Shown: one piece after another, positions 13,401-25,191 of the stretch
Position numbering within the stretch: position 1 is the first letter of the stretch
Layout of the letters: each line of letters begins with the position of its first letter
Assembly (NCBI RefSeq): GCF_014839805.1
Contig: NC_051121.1
Coordinates: 2,525,116-2,589,115, forward strand
Reading direction: 5' to 3'
From: Manduca sexta
Lineage: Eukaryota; Arthropoda; Insecta; Lepidoptera; Sphingidae
DNA length: 64,000 nucleotides
Program-made: the position numbers and the translations under genes
The notes under the pieces: generated by a model
The model's database searches: none
Told to the model about the DNA's origin: nothing
Seen by the model: the letters and a program-made list of their open reading frames with translations, nothing else

Positions 13401-14831
13401 TGAAGAATTTGTATTTAAAGTATTTACTGTTTACATTACTACCAGATTTTACAGAAAACAGTATATAGCTATATATTTAACGTACTATTTCAACATTTAA
13501 ACTTGACTACATTATTACAATTCACAATTGGTTGTACGTCTTTCTTGCTAATCCAAATAGCGTATGCAGTTGGCATAGTTTTATGAATATTACAAGATAT
13601 CTTTAACTTTATTTTTAATTTTGGTCTGCATGACGCGTACCGCATCCTAATGGATTCAATCTTGAATTGAGCATTACATTAAGATTAGACATTTTACTAA
13701 AATCAGTCAAAAAATCAAACTAAAAGTATCACCTAAAACCATAACCATGCAAAAGCTACCGTTGTTAGATTTAGAAGCATTAACTGACCGAATCATGCCA
13801 TCTCTTTTTATGAATCCTTTACCATACAAGACCGCGAGGGACAGAAAAAAGCTCAGCACGAGTGGCATCTATTATAAAAAAGACCCTTTTCCCCATCTTG
13901 GTTGAGTGTAACTTTATTTCAATTCCTGTCGACTCATGGGATCCTTGTACCCCGATTAGACATTATTACTCCAGTTGATTAAATTATCAATCGATTCAAT
14001 TGATCAAAAGGGTTTTTTTTTGTTTGGTGTTGATGTCAACAAAAAAAATCAATCTTATCATCAATCATCCTCCTTGCCTCCCAAACAACTAACTAACTAA
14101 AGGGTTAAAAGTATGATCTCGAATACCAGGACATCAGAAGATGTAAGATATGACCATGTTCGGTTAAACGCGCGGCCATAACCGGAACGAGTGCGCTCCC
14201 GCGGGAGAATTACAAAGCATTAAAGATTAATTCGTATGATCGTTCCGCTAGTTTATAGCTAAGCTAAAATGGATATGAACTAGTAAAATTCGGGCGGCTA
14301 GATATTCAAATAATGATAACGTATTTACGAATAAAGAGTCAATAAAATTACTAATTTAATCGGGAAAAAAACACATTGCCCCTTATGATTTTTTTTACAC
14401 ACACGCACGTTTGCAAAATCACAACCGGCCATAAATATGCAATATAAGTACCAGGCCGGCATATATGATAGAGGATGTCAGTTCGCAACAGTGGATGCTG
14501 CAGTAACCCCCTGCGGTTAAAGGCGGGGTGAGGCTTGAATAGCAAACGTGGGGTGCGTGTTCATCCCCGGCCGCGGCGGAGGAGCGACGAGCGGCCGACT
14601 CGTCAATATTTGCTTTACAGAGTATAACACGAGTTGTTTAACGAACTATTGAACGAACTAAACCGCGACGCTGGCGGCTTTTGTGCAATGTTCTTTGCAT
14701 AACTGAAGAGGACCGTTACAGAGAAATTAACTACATTTAAATACTCTATTGCATGTAAAGTTGACGCGTTCACGGTGTTACAAAATGCCGAATAAACTAC
14801 AATTAATTTTACATTTCTTTAGTATTTATGT
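10416..14831. other. Intronic DNA with two CpG-rich blocks
   Basis: No gene is supported. Two GC/CpG-rich stretches stand out from the AT-rich background: about 11590-11820 (repeated 'ccggc/ccggt' words; short proline/valine-rich frames on the plus strand and an A/P-rich frame on the minus strand, neither with an ATG and good splice context) and about 12350-12740. A 131-codon minus-strand frame at 10902-11297 opens with TTG and has no recognisable motif. These could be conserved regulatory DNA or an unrecognised 5' exon. Confidence 0.35.
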
Positions 14832-15050
14832 ATAACTAGCTTTTGCCCGCGGCTCCGCCTGCGTTATAAAATTTTTCAGGCTAAAGTTTTCCCTTATAAA
14901 AGTAGTAGTTTCCCGGGAGCCTATGTTCTTCCCAGGGTCTCAAACTGTCTCCATACCAAATTTCATCTTAATACGTTGGGTAGTTTTTGAGTTTAACACG
15001 TTCAGGCAGACAGATGCAGCGGGGGACTTTGTTTTATAATATATTTTTTA
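14832..15050 (+). repeat. Dispersed lepidopteran repeat ('aactagcttttgcccgcgg' family), copy 1
   Basis: It begins with 'aactagcttttgcccgcgg' and contains 'accaaatttcatctt' and a 'caggcagacag' word near the end. The same order of motifs appears in the copy at 59697-59925. This repeat type is common in moth and butterfly genomes and is non-coding; I do not assign it to a formal family. It abuts the 123-bp tandem array, and the array's 3' tail ('ttcaaacaaacaaacaaac') looks like part of the same composite element. Confidence 0.7.
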
Positions 15051-15172
15051 GAACTTTTTAAGAGGAACAATCCCGTCATACATCATTGTTGCATAACTTT
15101 AACCGTTTACGCAGCGCACGCAACGGAAGCTCTCAAAACTAATATATTTTCTCCGTTTTTGCAACATGTTTC

Positions 15173-15664
15173 ATTACTGCTCCGCTCCTATTGGTCATAG
15201 CGTGATGATATATAGCCTATAGCGCTCCACAAATAAAAGGCTATCCAACACAAAACGAATTTTTCAGTTCAAACTGGTAGTTCCTGAGATTAGCCATTAC
15301 TGCTCTGCTCCTATTGGCCATAGCGTGATGATATATAACTTTGAGCACTCCACAAACAAAGGACTATTCAACACAAAAATATTTTTTCAGTTTGGACCGG
15401 TAGTTCCTGATATTAGCCATTACTGCTCCGCTCCTATTGGGTATAGCGTGATGATATATAGCCTATAGCGCTCCACAAATAAAGGGCTATCCAACACATA
15501 ACGAATTTTTCAGTTCAAACCGGTAGTTCCTGAGATTAGCCATTACTGCTCCGCTCCTATTGGGTATAGCGTGATGATATATAGCCTATAGCACTCCACA
15601 AACAAAGGGCTATCCAACGCAAAAAGATTTTTTCAGTTTGGACCGGTAGTTCCTGAGATTAGCG
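15173..15664 (+). repeat. Tandem array, 4 x 123 bp
   Basis: Unit starts at 15173, 15296, 15419 and 15542, exactly 123 bp apart. Each begins 'attactgctc(c/t)gctcctatt' and ends 'ttcctga(g/t)attagc'. Units 1 and 3 share 'cagttcaaac' and units 2 and 4 share 'cagtttggacc', so the array looks like a 246-bp dimer duplicated once. The array is followed by 'gcgttcaaacaaacaaacaaac' and 'cttcagctttat' (to about 15716). Confidence 0.92.
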
Positions 15665-17373
15665 CGTTCAAACAAACAAACAAACTCTTCAGCTTTATTA
15701 TATAATAGTATAGATTAATTATAAATGCTGACAATACTCAGTTCAGTGTCGATCATATTTCAGACAGTGACAAAAAATTCCGTAGTAATATATTGATTTT
15801 AAAGGCAAACAATTTGAACGACAAAGTTATAGTTTTAGAAAATAAAAAATGTTTTGCACAATTTCACCAACAATTTCTCAACAGCTACCTACTTAATTAA
15901 CCGTACGGGGTCATACGACGACCTCTCGTATGGCGCGGTGATTATGTACGTGAGACAGAATGGCCAATACAATTCATTCACGGTTATGGCGCGATTGAGG
16001 TTGAGGAGCGGGTCAACCCTTCAGTTAACGCGCGGGTCGACAGGTCCAATCGTTAATAAAATGACTTTGATGCCCTCGCCTTTATGTCTTACTTACGGTT
16101 GAATGCGTAATAATTATTACAAGCAACATAGTCTTTGGTGATTTTACCGAGAACGAAATAATATTGTATATACGAAATTAAAACTCCCATTATAATACAA
16201 AAAAAACTTCAACTATTCGGATATAATCTTGGCCGCAGGGCAAAGAATGTGTGTAATTATAATTAAAACACACAAATGAGTAAAAAATAAACTTCCTTAA
16301 ACTATAATGACGTACTGAATGAAAAGGAAATAAATAACATCCCAAATGCTCGAAAGGCTACTTTCAACCTCACGTCCATATCCATTCATATCCCTTCTTT
16401 GACAAAATATAAAAATATTACACAGCAAAAACTGCCTACTAAGTAAAAAACATGCTGACGGGGCTTGTTCGACCTATGGGGTGTCATGGGCGTGTTAGAC
16501 TCCACCTTGTCAACGCGTGACCCCCACGTTGTTTATGATCGCCTGGTACTTTTAGTGTGGAATAGTGACGTATTTTAGCACAAAAGATGACGTGTAAAAA
16601 AGAAATACTTCCGACATGGACAGAGAGAGAGAGAAAGAGAGAGATAGAATGTATATAGATTACAAATGAGAAAATACATTTCATGGTCTGTAGGTAACCC
16701 ACAAGCTTATTCGTATGGTTAAGTTGATTTTTGTTTTTGAGTACAATATTAGTTACAATAATTATTAAATTTAAGCAAGTGAGGAAGCATGAAACTTTAG
16801 TAGTAAATAATTATATGGCGTAATTGAAAAATAATAAAGGAACATGCGATTATTTTTTTCTGCAAAAACGATAACAATATTATTATGTCAATGTATTTGC
16901 GACAGACACAAAATTTAAAGAATGTATAAATGATAAAAAAAGGAGAAATGAGCGGTTCCCTTAGGAGACCATTTACGTCGGCTAAAACCACTATAAGCAT
17001 AAGTGAAGTACATAAATAAAGGGAGATCGTTGACGGAGCGTGCGGGCAAAGTAAAAATGTATGTACCGGCGCCGTTATACAAACAGGATAACGGGCTATT
17101 AGCCTGAAACGCTTTCAGAGAGCGAACTGACAAAGACACACACGCGGTGGGCAATCTCAACTTGTCTCACGAGGGACATTGAGTTATTAAAATTTATGAT
17201 ATTTATTTTGTATAATATGTAGGAAGCGAAAGTAGGGTCAGGGTTGTGCAAAGAAATACAGACTAATGCATATTGCATATATTTGTGAGATGTTGATGTT
17301 AATATATGCGGATGGTACAAATTTGGTTTCGTACATACCTATTTTATAAATATTATATATATCATACCTATTT
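15665..17373. other. Intronic DNA, no gene seen
   Basis: 15665-15716 is the tail of the preceding composite repeat. The remainder has no recognised gene. A (GA)n-rich microsatellite lies at about 16620-16648. The 82-codon frame at 15854-16102 sits in a somewhat CpG-rich block but has no known motif. Confidence 0.45.
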
Positions 17374-17430
17374 AAGTGTAAATCTAAATATCATTATATA
17401 TTAATTATAATGATATTTAGATTTACACTT
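17374..17430. repeat. Perfect 57-nt hairpin (25-bp stem, 7-nt loop)
   Basis: Arms 17374-17398 and 17424-17406 reading inward (right arm 17406-17430) are exact reverse complements: 'aagtgtaaatctaaatatc' at the outer left is mirrored by 'gatatttagatttacactt' at the outer right. The loop is TATTAAT. There is no target duplication or coding capacity. It could be a palindromic MITE core, a recent inversion/fold-back duplication, or a hairpin RNA source. Confidence 0.95.
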
Positions 17431-19521
17431 CCCCCTGTCATGAATGCTACTATACTAGGAAAACATAAGTACGTTGCCGACCATTGAGGAAAAAAATCCT
17501 TTGAGGTGTTACTTGAATTTGTATTATTGTGATCCATCAATTCCACGGCGTAATCGAAACGAAATATCCATACCATGTTTCCCTTTGGTACCTGTGAAAC
17601 TGCGGTAGCACCCCAGTTTAGCTAGCGCATTCATGATGTGAATATGTGGCACATCACGGTTTTACTTACCACTTACTATTTTAAACGCGGGCTTGTATTA
17701 CATAGTTGCCAGCAAGTGACATTAATATTTAACAGTACCAGGACACCAGCAATTAAAACAACAACAATAAAACAACGGACCGCTGTAAAACGAGCAATTA
17801 AAACAACAACTATCGTAAACCTCACTTCCTGGTTTAAAACAACACATACGTTTAATGTCCAAAGGCGCGACTGGACAAAGATACATTTATTACAATTGGA
17901 TTAAACAACTTTATATCACTTTACAATTTGTTTATTACCAGCTGTTTTCAATAAACGACTCCAATCTCAATTTTCAATCCGATTCCGAAAATGAATCAAT
18001 ATAAGTCATTTATATGGGTCAAAAATTTGATCTGATTGGTAAATTATTTAAGAAAGATTAAAAATAAATTGGCATCATTTATTGAATATGGCGTACTATG
18101 ATGCGATATTAAATTGTTAATGCTATCATTGTAAACGGATATAATATATTCTATAGATAAATTAAATACATTACGAATATACAACCGTTTTCAAGAGCTA
18201 TACGATCAAAGGTACTTTTATCTGATACCACTGACCTGTAAAATTATAGAATGGGATCAAACCTGAATATAAGAACCTTAAGGGGAACACAATGTATTAA
18301 CTTAAGCTAAATTTAATGCCTTATGATCTCGATAGCTAAAAATGTTGCCAGGACTTTTGTAGTCAATCTTTTTACCTGGAACGCTTCTAAATAATTTTGC
18401 TGTCCAATAACAAAGCATGCATGCAATATTCTAGTTTAAAGGCAATGTTGTCAGTCTTTAAAATTATGAAAACTAAACATCTAATATCTCAGACAAACAC
18501 GAGCGTAGTGCATAGCCATAGAGTACCGAAATAAAGTGATGCTACTTCTACTATGTATGAAAAATCGTGGCGCTTATCATCAGACGTTTACTTTGCTCGT
18601 CTTGTACAGTTGTATAAAAATAATCTGTATGTTAAAGTAATTTAGAGACACCGAGTGCGACGAATCCACGACACCAGGCAAACATAACACCCGCAGAGCC
18701 CCCAGACGCGTCGATAAATATCTCATGAATAAGAATATTGCATTACGTATTCCGCCGGGTGTCCCCGACGTACGGCCACTGAAAACTAATTTACTTTAAA
18801 ATGCGTGCTTTCGGCTGTTTACTGGCTGTGGGCTATCGTCTCACGGAATTGATCAGTGTGCAGATTCCGTGACCTTTGATGTTTCACGTGCAGGGTGTCG
18901 AATTAAAATTCTATCTCTTCATGTTTATGAATGTCTGATTGTTGAAAACTAATAAAAGTGGCGATCCTATATATTGCCTGTTTTAAAATTGCTGATACCT
19001 AACAGCATATTTTAAAAAGAACGGCATTGAAGCTATGGTTTCAGTCTAAGCCCATATTTTATAAGCTCTTTCATGTAAACAATGTAAACAATTTGTAATT
19101 AAATTAAAATCGAATAATTTTACCTATTATTAAATGATGCTCGCAAAACATTTCTAATTTTTTTCGAAATAAAATAATAATAATACATAAAAGCATATCA
19201 CATGCATTTATTCACACCTCATTGCAACCGGTAGTAATTCGAGCCGATCACAATGCGGACACCAAAATTATATTTCGTCAGTCGTCGCAAATTGTGCGTA
19301 TCGTGAATAACATCATGTTAAACTTGCAAATATTCGGTCACTGTTGGACGCGCGAACCTTGTGTTTTTCACACAATATCAAAGCTATGGGGATCGTGTTG
19401 CAGTAATGATAGTAATCTAGTATAATAAATAGTTCCATGGCTGTTGGTCATGTGCCTTTTTAACCGTTCATGTTTCATATTAGATCATAAGTCATGGATG
19501 GTATTTTATATATTTTTTTTT
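17431..19521. other. Intronic DNA, no gene seen
   Basis: AT-rich, no recognised element. The variant phrase 'actaggaaaacataag' near 17455 is shared with other parts of the window. Confidence 0.45.
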
Positions 19522-19534
19522 ATTTAAGCATACA

Positions 19535-19795
19535 TAACATACATAACATCACGCATTTTATCCCCGAAGGGGTATGCAGAGGCGCAACTAGGGCACCCAC
19601 TTTTCGCCAAGTATGTTCCGTCCCATGATGTGATAGGGGGCGAGCCTATCGCCATATCGGGCACAAATTCCAGACTCCGGGCCGATACTGAGCAGAAAAA
19701 CCCAAATATCACTTTTCCCGACCCGGGACTCGAACCCAGGACCTCAGAGCGCTATTGTACCGGACATGCAATACAACTACGCCACCGAGGCAGTC
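19535..19795 (-). mobile_element. tRNA-derived SINE (family B), full length
   Basis: Read on the minus strand it starts 'tgcctcggtggcgtagttgt' (A-box-like) and has a strong B box GGTTCGAGTCC about 50 bp later, then a body ending 'cccttcggggataaaatgcg' and a short 'atgttatgt' repeat tail. It is flanked by the direct repeat ATTTAAGCATACA at 19522-19534 and 19796-19808, a 13-bp target-site duplication as expected for LINE-mediated insertion. No protein is encoded; movement depends on a partner LINE. Diverged copies are at 23473, 58240, 58980 and 61490. Confidence 0.9.
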
Positions 19796-19808
19796 ATTTA
19801 AGCATACA

Positions 19809-22800
19809 AGTGCTTATTACTCTATATCCTCCATCCGCATTTGTAATTCAAGCAATTTTACTTCCATTGGAATAAAACTATTATACATTTTATAATTATA
19901 GGTAAATATTGGAACTTTTACTTTTCTGACGACCAACACCTCATTCCCCCACCCCGGAAAAAGTCTTCGAGACGGCAGGAAAAAAGCATAATAAAAATAC
20001 AACACTTTTTACTTCCATGCCAAAAACGTCAATCACAAACATAACGATACAAATCAGATATAATAGATAACAATAAAGACAGTCGTTGAACGAGTTCCGA
20101 GTGCTCTCCACGGCTGGGAACAGCGGCGAGGTCTCGCGCCGCTGCGATAGAGACTTCAGCTAAACGACGCCACGTTTCTACTTTACGCGTGTTTTTTTTT
20201 TGGACAATTTAGAACGTCTTGATTTTATATTTATATTTCCTGTAGAACCTTTATTGTTCGGAGTTAGTTTATTTTTTGTCTATTCGAAAAAAGGTTCTTA
20301 AAAACCGTACAAAGGGGTACAATGGCAGTCAGATACGATACGGTCTTAGTAATAGCTTATAATGACGCTAGGTATGCTTGGCTGATCGTAAGCAGCATTG
20401 TGTTTATAGTGGTAATACTGTTGGGACCTTATAATATCGTATAGAGCTTCTTATCTTAATTTTATTAAATATTAAGTTTCATTAAGCCTACCTTGGTACA
20501 AGTACACAACAGTGCTTGCAGCAGGCGATGGTATCCGAAAATATTAACAGAAAAAAGGCCTATTTACTAAATACTAATCCATTTTCCGTTTGCCCGTATT
20601 GTTCGAAAAGCTCTGCTGTTAGTTGTTACCCGCTGGTAACCAATATTTCATTTAAAGAGAACTTCCTATAATTTTGGAACAACGAAGAGGCTCCAATTAG
20701 TTTAGTTTCTGGAAAAAAATTTAATTAAAAACATTTTGCGCAACACATAAATATGAACTAGGCATTTTTGACACACGATATAATAGGTCTACTTAAGATT
20801 CAAATATATCTTGTAATATAATAACTCTTAATAAACAATAGTACGTTAAGCATTTTTTTGTGTTTAAATTGTGCCAGTAAGACTTCTTTCTTACTTTCAT
20901 TATTAATATTATTATTTACGGCTCTATTCCATATAATATTGAAACAATGGACTAATATATAATAACGATAACATTACACTCTAATGTTCTCAGTCATAAG
21001 AAACAATAACCAACTTAATTGAAACCACTAACAAAGTTGTCCACATAACGGAAGCCTCTCAAACATTACCATCACGTATTTATTGGGGGAAGATACAAAG
21101 GTCGGGCTCTAACAATCCGCTTTGTACCAACACGCAAAAACTTCTCGCCTGAAGATAACACACGCTTTTTGTAGTTTCTTCGCTAAACTTTGCACCACGA
21201 TGAATAGAAACGTTTAACGTAAGAGCTCGCTATATTTTGTCGGCTTTTTGAACACCTGAGGCACTGTTATAAGTTTCAAGTAAATGAACGTTAATCCCTA
21301 TTATAACAACTTGAAAATATTAAGGCTTTTAGCCGATAGTTAGTCAAAGTTTCTTTCTTGGAAGGGTGTTAACAATTCATTTTTAATAATATACTATCTA
21401 AACTAAAGTCTTATAAACTTTAAATGAGCTTGGCAAATAATTCGCTGAATTAAACTATCGCAAACAACCCGAACTACCAGAACACCATAGCCCCGAGGAG
21501 TTCACGCGTTACCCGACAGCTCGATGTGGGCGCGGCTTACATGCGAACCCCTCGTTTCGGCCACAATACATCAAACGTCTTACATCAGACGGCTGGTCGA
21601 GATATGTGCCCCTGGTGAACCGTGCACTTATATCCAGGGCATAAAGGCGAGGATGGCACACTATAATAAATCGTGTAAATTGCTGCGGTTTTTATTGCAC
21701 AAGCAATACCGAATTACAAAGGTCGATTATTATACTCTAATATTATTACACTGTTTTTACTTTTGTCGGCTGAGAAACTATTCAAAATGCTTGCACCAGT
21801 CTAATCCACAGAGTACATATTATCTAGCCTCGCTGAATGGATGTGTTTCATTAAAGTAAAAAAAAACAACAGCTGTTAATTATTAAACATTAAAAAAATT
21901 ATTGAAAAAATCCGACATGGTCAATTTTTGTCTATAAAATACTTAAATAAACCCACACAAGTTACAAAAGAATTATAAAAATAACACCTCTGTTCTTAAG
22001 CTAATAATAGAGAGGAAACAGAATTAATCCAGTAAACCGATAAATGTTAAACAGAAATAACAAGAGACGAAATGGCCACGTTTCCTCTTTGGAAGGAATC
22101 ACTATCGAGAAAGAATATCGGAATTTTTCAGTGAAAAACACATTTTCTAATTGCCGTCCGGTCTCTACCGTAGGATTGTTATTAATTAATTCGCCGACAA
22201 TCACGGCGAGGATCTATTATTAGCGCGGGCGCAAATTATTCCCCTCTAGTTGTATTAATTACGATGTTCCTTGTGTTTGCGCTCGTTTTCTTTGAGATCA
22301 AACTGTGTCTACATCTATTTCTAGAAAATAATATAGTGTTAATATAGAGACACAGAATTTGTTAGATAAAATTACGAATTTCTATTTTTGGAATCTGAAC
22401 GTTAAATTAGTTAACCTTATTTGTTTTTTTGGATTGTAAAGATATATGAAGTCGGTTTATTTATGATACAAGTTTGCGTAAAACTGCATTTAGTGATTAA
22501 TACGTTTATTTCTAACAAACATCCAAAAAAAATGTATACATTCATTTTCATAATATTAAGTTAGTTATTAGTTAACCCTACTTTTAGTAAAATAGCTTCA
22601 AAAATCATTACAACAAAAAAATATTTAAATTTATATAAAATACGTTGTAGTATATAATTAATATACAGCAATATTATCTTTCTATGGTAACTTAATACGC
22701 ACATAATTTTTTCTTTCTTTGGAGTCTTCGGAGGATTCTTTGGAGTCGGTACCTGATTTAGCTGGTAATTAAAATTAGATATATTTTGTCACATTTTCGG

Positions 22801-23472
22801 ATTCAATTAAATAAAGTTTCCATAATATTATTTAAGAAATGTCTTATGAAGTAATGCCACGCCCGTTAGTTAAAAAAAGATTAAGTCTAACAACAAAACG
22901 AAAGATGGGCCCAGCTGTAGTCAGAGAGATGCATTAGAGAATACATAATTAAACGTAAGGAGCTAAAAGGACAAGAGAAATCTTTTAACAAATTAAGACA
23001 AATTACGCTAAAGTAGGGCGATACGGGGGCCTTTGAATATTTTACTACTACGAAAGTTAAATAGATACGTCACATGGGAGGTCTTAAAGTTGCTTTTAAG
23101 TAGTATTTTAGTAGCACCAGACAAGGCCTCCCTGTTTGTTGTACTTGGATAACTTTATGAACGTACCAAAGATATACACAACGTGCGTTTACATTTATTT
23201 ATTTATTTAGGACAGCCAGTAGTTATTACAATGTTGCTTCGACTAAAAAGAAAAACTATATTATAAAATGTTAGAGTAACACCTTAACATGTAGTTGTCT
23301 ATTCGATTTATGGGTATAAATATAATAGTAGTTTCATTCTGTATGCTGCCACGTCTTATAGAGAACACTACGAGAAATATGCGCGGATTTTTATATGGAT
23401 TACGCTTAACCCCTATCCTTGAAGAGTTACACATACCTATATATTGAAGTAGTACACCTACATTTCATATCA
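19809..23472. other. Intronic DNA, no gene seen
   Basis: AT-rich with scattered short frames. A CpG-rich 8-bp stem CAGCGGCG/CGCCGCTG occurs at 20121-20144. The 111-codon frame at 21524-21859 has no recognisable motif. No exon is supported. Confidence 0.45.
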
Positions 23473-23520
23473 TGATGTGATAATAGATGAGTCTATCGCC
23501 ATAGCAGGCACAACTATCGG
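23473..23520 (-). mobile_element. SINE family B fragment
   Basis: Short stretch with 'tgatgtgata', 'tctatcgccata' and 'gcaggcacaact', matching in order the body of the full-length SINE at 19535-19795 in the same orientation. The tRNA head and tail are missing. Confidence 0.6.
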
Positions 23521-23574
23521 ACAGGGGAAATTGCCCGAAATCACAAATAGTTAGTAGTAAAACTAAATATAAAT

Positions 23575-23868
23575 ATGAAGGGTATGCTAAGGTGGTTTCG
23601 GCATTTGGAAAGGATGGATGATAAGAGACTGACAAAGAAGGTTTGTAAGGCGAATGTGATGGAAAAGCCGGTAGGGGTCGACAGCACCGAATCTTCGAAT
23701 GTCAGATATCTGACATTCTCAGTAAAGGCCAGGTCAAAAGTACCCGGACCTGGTGAAGAAACATGCATGAAAAGATTAATGAAGGTGGAGGAAGCACGAG
23801 AAGTATGCCAGAATCGTGCAAAGTGGCAATCCATAGTCTCTGTCTACCCCTATGGGATAGACGTGTGA
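23575..23868 (+). pseudogene. LINE ORF2 C-terminal fragment
   Basis: A 97-codon frame with LRWFRHLERMDDKRLTKKV near its start and CMKRLMKVEEAREVCQNR near its end, ending in a YPYG motif and stop. This is the familiar C-terminal tail of reverse-transcriptase ORFs of APE-type LINEs in Lepidoptera. The reverse transcriptase and endonuclease domains are absent, so it is a 5'-truncated remnant. About 30 residues in the middle do not fit the family pattern and contain a 22-bp perfect palindrome (23697-23718), suggesting an insertion or local rearrangement. The maT mariner copy 1 begins 13 bp after its stop codon. The clade is not resolved. Confidence 0.75.
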
Positions 23869-23881
23869 TACTATGTATCTA

Positions 23882-25189
23882 CTTAGTCTGGCCATAAATA
23901 CTGTTACACTTAATTATAAAAAAATATTACATTTGAATTTCGAATCTGTCATTTTTATACGATTGTTCATTGTGTTTTCTCATTTTGGCGCCAATACATT
24001 GTAAAATATTTTGCGATATTAAAATGGTGTGGGGTGATAAAGAGAACCGAATCGCTGTGATAGCATTACACAAAGTAGGTATGGAGCCAAATGCAATTTT
24101 TAAAACTCTCCATACACTTGGTATTAGTAAAATGTTTGTGTACCGGGCTATTAATAGGTACAATGAGACCTCCTCTGTTTGTGACAGAAAAAGATCTGGC
24201 CGTCCACGTAGTGTTCGTACGAAAAAGGTGGTCAAAGCAGTAAGGGAAAGAATTCGAAGAAATCCTGTCCGAAAGCAAAAGATTTTATCTCGGGAAATGA
24301 AGATAGCACCTAGAACCATGTCGCGTATTTTAAAAGATGACTTAGGACTTGCAGCCTATAAGAGACGCACTGGCCATTTCTTAACTGATAATTTAAAGAA
24401 GAATAGGGTGGTAAAATCGAAACAACTACTGAAGCGGTACGCAAAGGGAGGTCACAGAAAAATTTTGTTTACGGATGAGAAAATTTTTACAATTGAGCAA
24501 CATTTTAACAAACAAAATGACCGTATTTATGCTCAAAGCTCTAAGGAAGCTTCCCAATTAGTCGACAGAGTGCAACGTGGACATTATCCGACTTCAGTGA
24601 TGGTTTGGTGGGGTGTTAGCTATGAAGGAGTGACTGAGCCATATTTTTTGTGAAAAAGGTATCAAAACATCGGCACAAGTGTATCAAGATACCATTCTTG
24701 AGAAGGTAGTTAAGCCCCTTAACATCACCATGTTCAATAACCAAGTATGGTCCTTCCAGCAAGACTCGGCGCCGGGTCATAAAGCTCGGTCCACGCAGTC
24801 TTGGTTGGAATCGAACGTTTCGGACTTCATCAGAGCTGAAGACTGGCCGTCGTCTAGTCCCGATCTTAATCCGCTGGATTATGATTTGTGGTCAGTTTTA
24901 GAGAGTACAGCTTGCTCTAAACGCCATGATAATTTGGAGTCCCTAAAACAATCTATACGATTGGCAGTGAAGAATTTTCCCATGGAAAGAGTGCGTGCTT
25001 CTATTGATAACTGGCCTCATCGTTTAAAGGACTGTATTGCAGCCAATGGAGACCACTTCGAATAAGCTTTTTATATTTTTAATTGTTTTATATTTATGTA
25101 TTAAACTGACACACTGTAAAAGTAATAAATGTTATTTGCAGTTAACAATTTTCTTTTTTCTTTATTACAATATTTATGGCAAGACTAGG
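23882..25189 (+). mobile_element. maT-type (DD37D) mariner, copy 1
   Basis: A 1308-bp element with imperfect terminal inverted repeats: left CTTAGTCTGGCCATAAATA (23882-23900), right TATTTATGGCAAGACTAGG (25171-25189), differing at two positions after reverse complement. TA dinucleotides flank it at 23880-23881 and 25190-25191, the expected target duplication of Tc1/mariner elements. It is nearly identical to copy 2 at 42870-44176, which fixes the boundaries. It carries one transposase gene, broken once. Confidence 0.95.
24024..25065 (+). pseudogene. maT mariner transposase, one frameshift
   Basis: Starts at the ATG at 24024 (the frame opens earlier only through a TTG). Order: N-terminal helix-turn-helix region, GRPR motif (residues about 59-62), second helix-turn-helix, then the catalytic core with D in LFTDEKIF (about 151), D in QQDSAPGH (about 247) and D in DLNPLDYDLW (about 285). 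There are 37 residues between the last two, the DD37D signature of maT elements such as Bmmar1. The conserved MVWWGVSYEG is present. Reading breaks at a run of six T (24644-24649) where copy 2 has five; the next frame continues to the stop at 25065. Without the extra base the product would be about 346 residues, the usual length. Cut-and-paste transposase acting in the nucleus. Confidence 0.93.
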
Positions 25190-25191
25190 TA

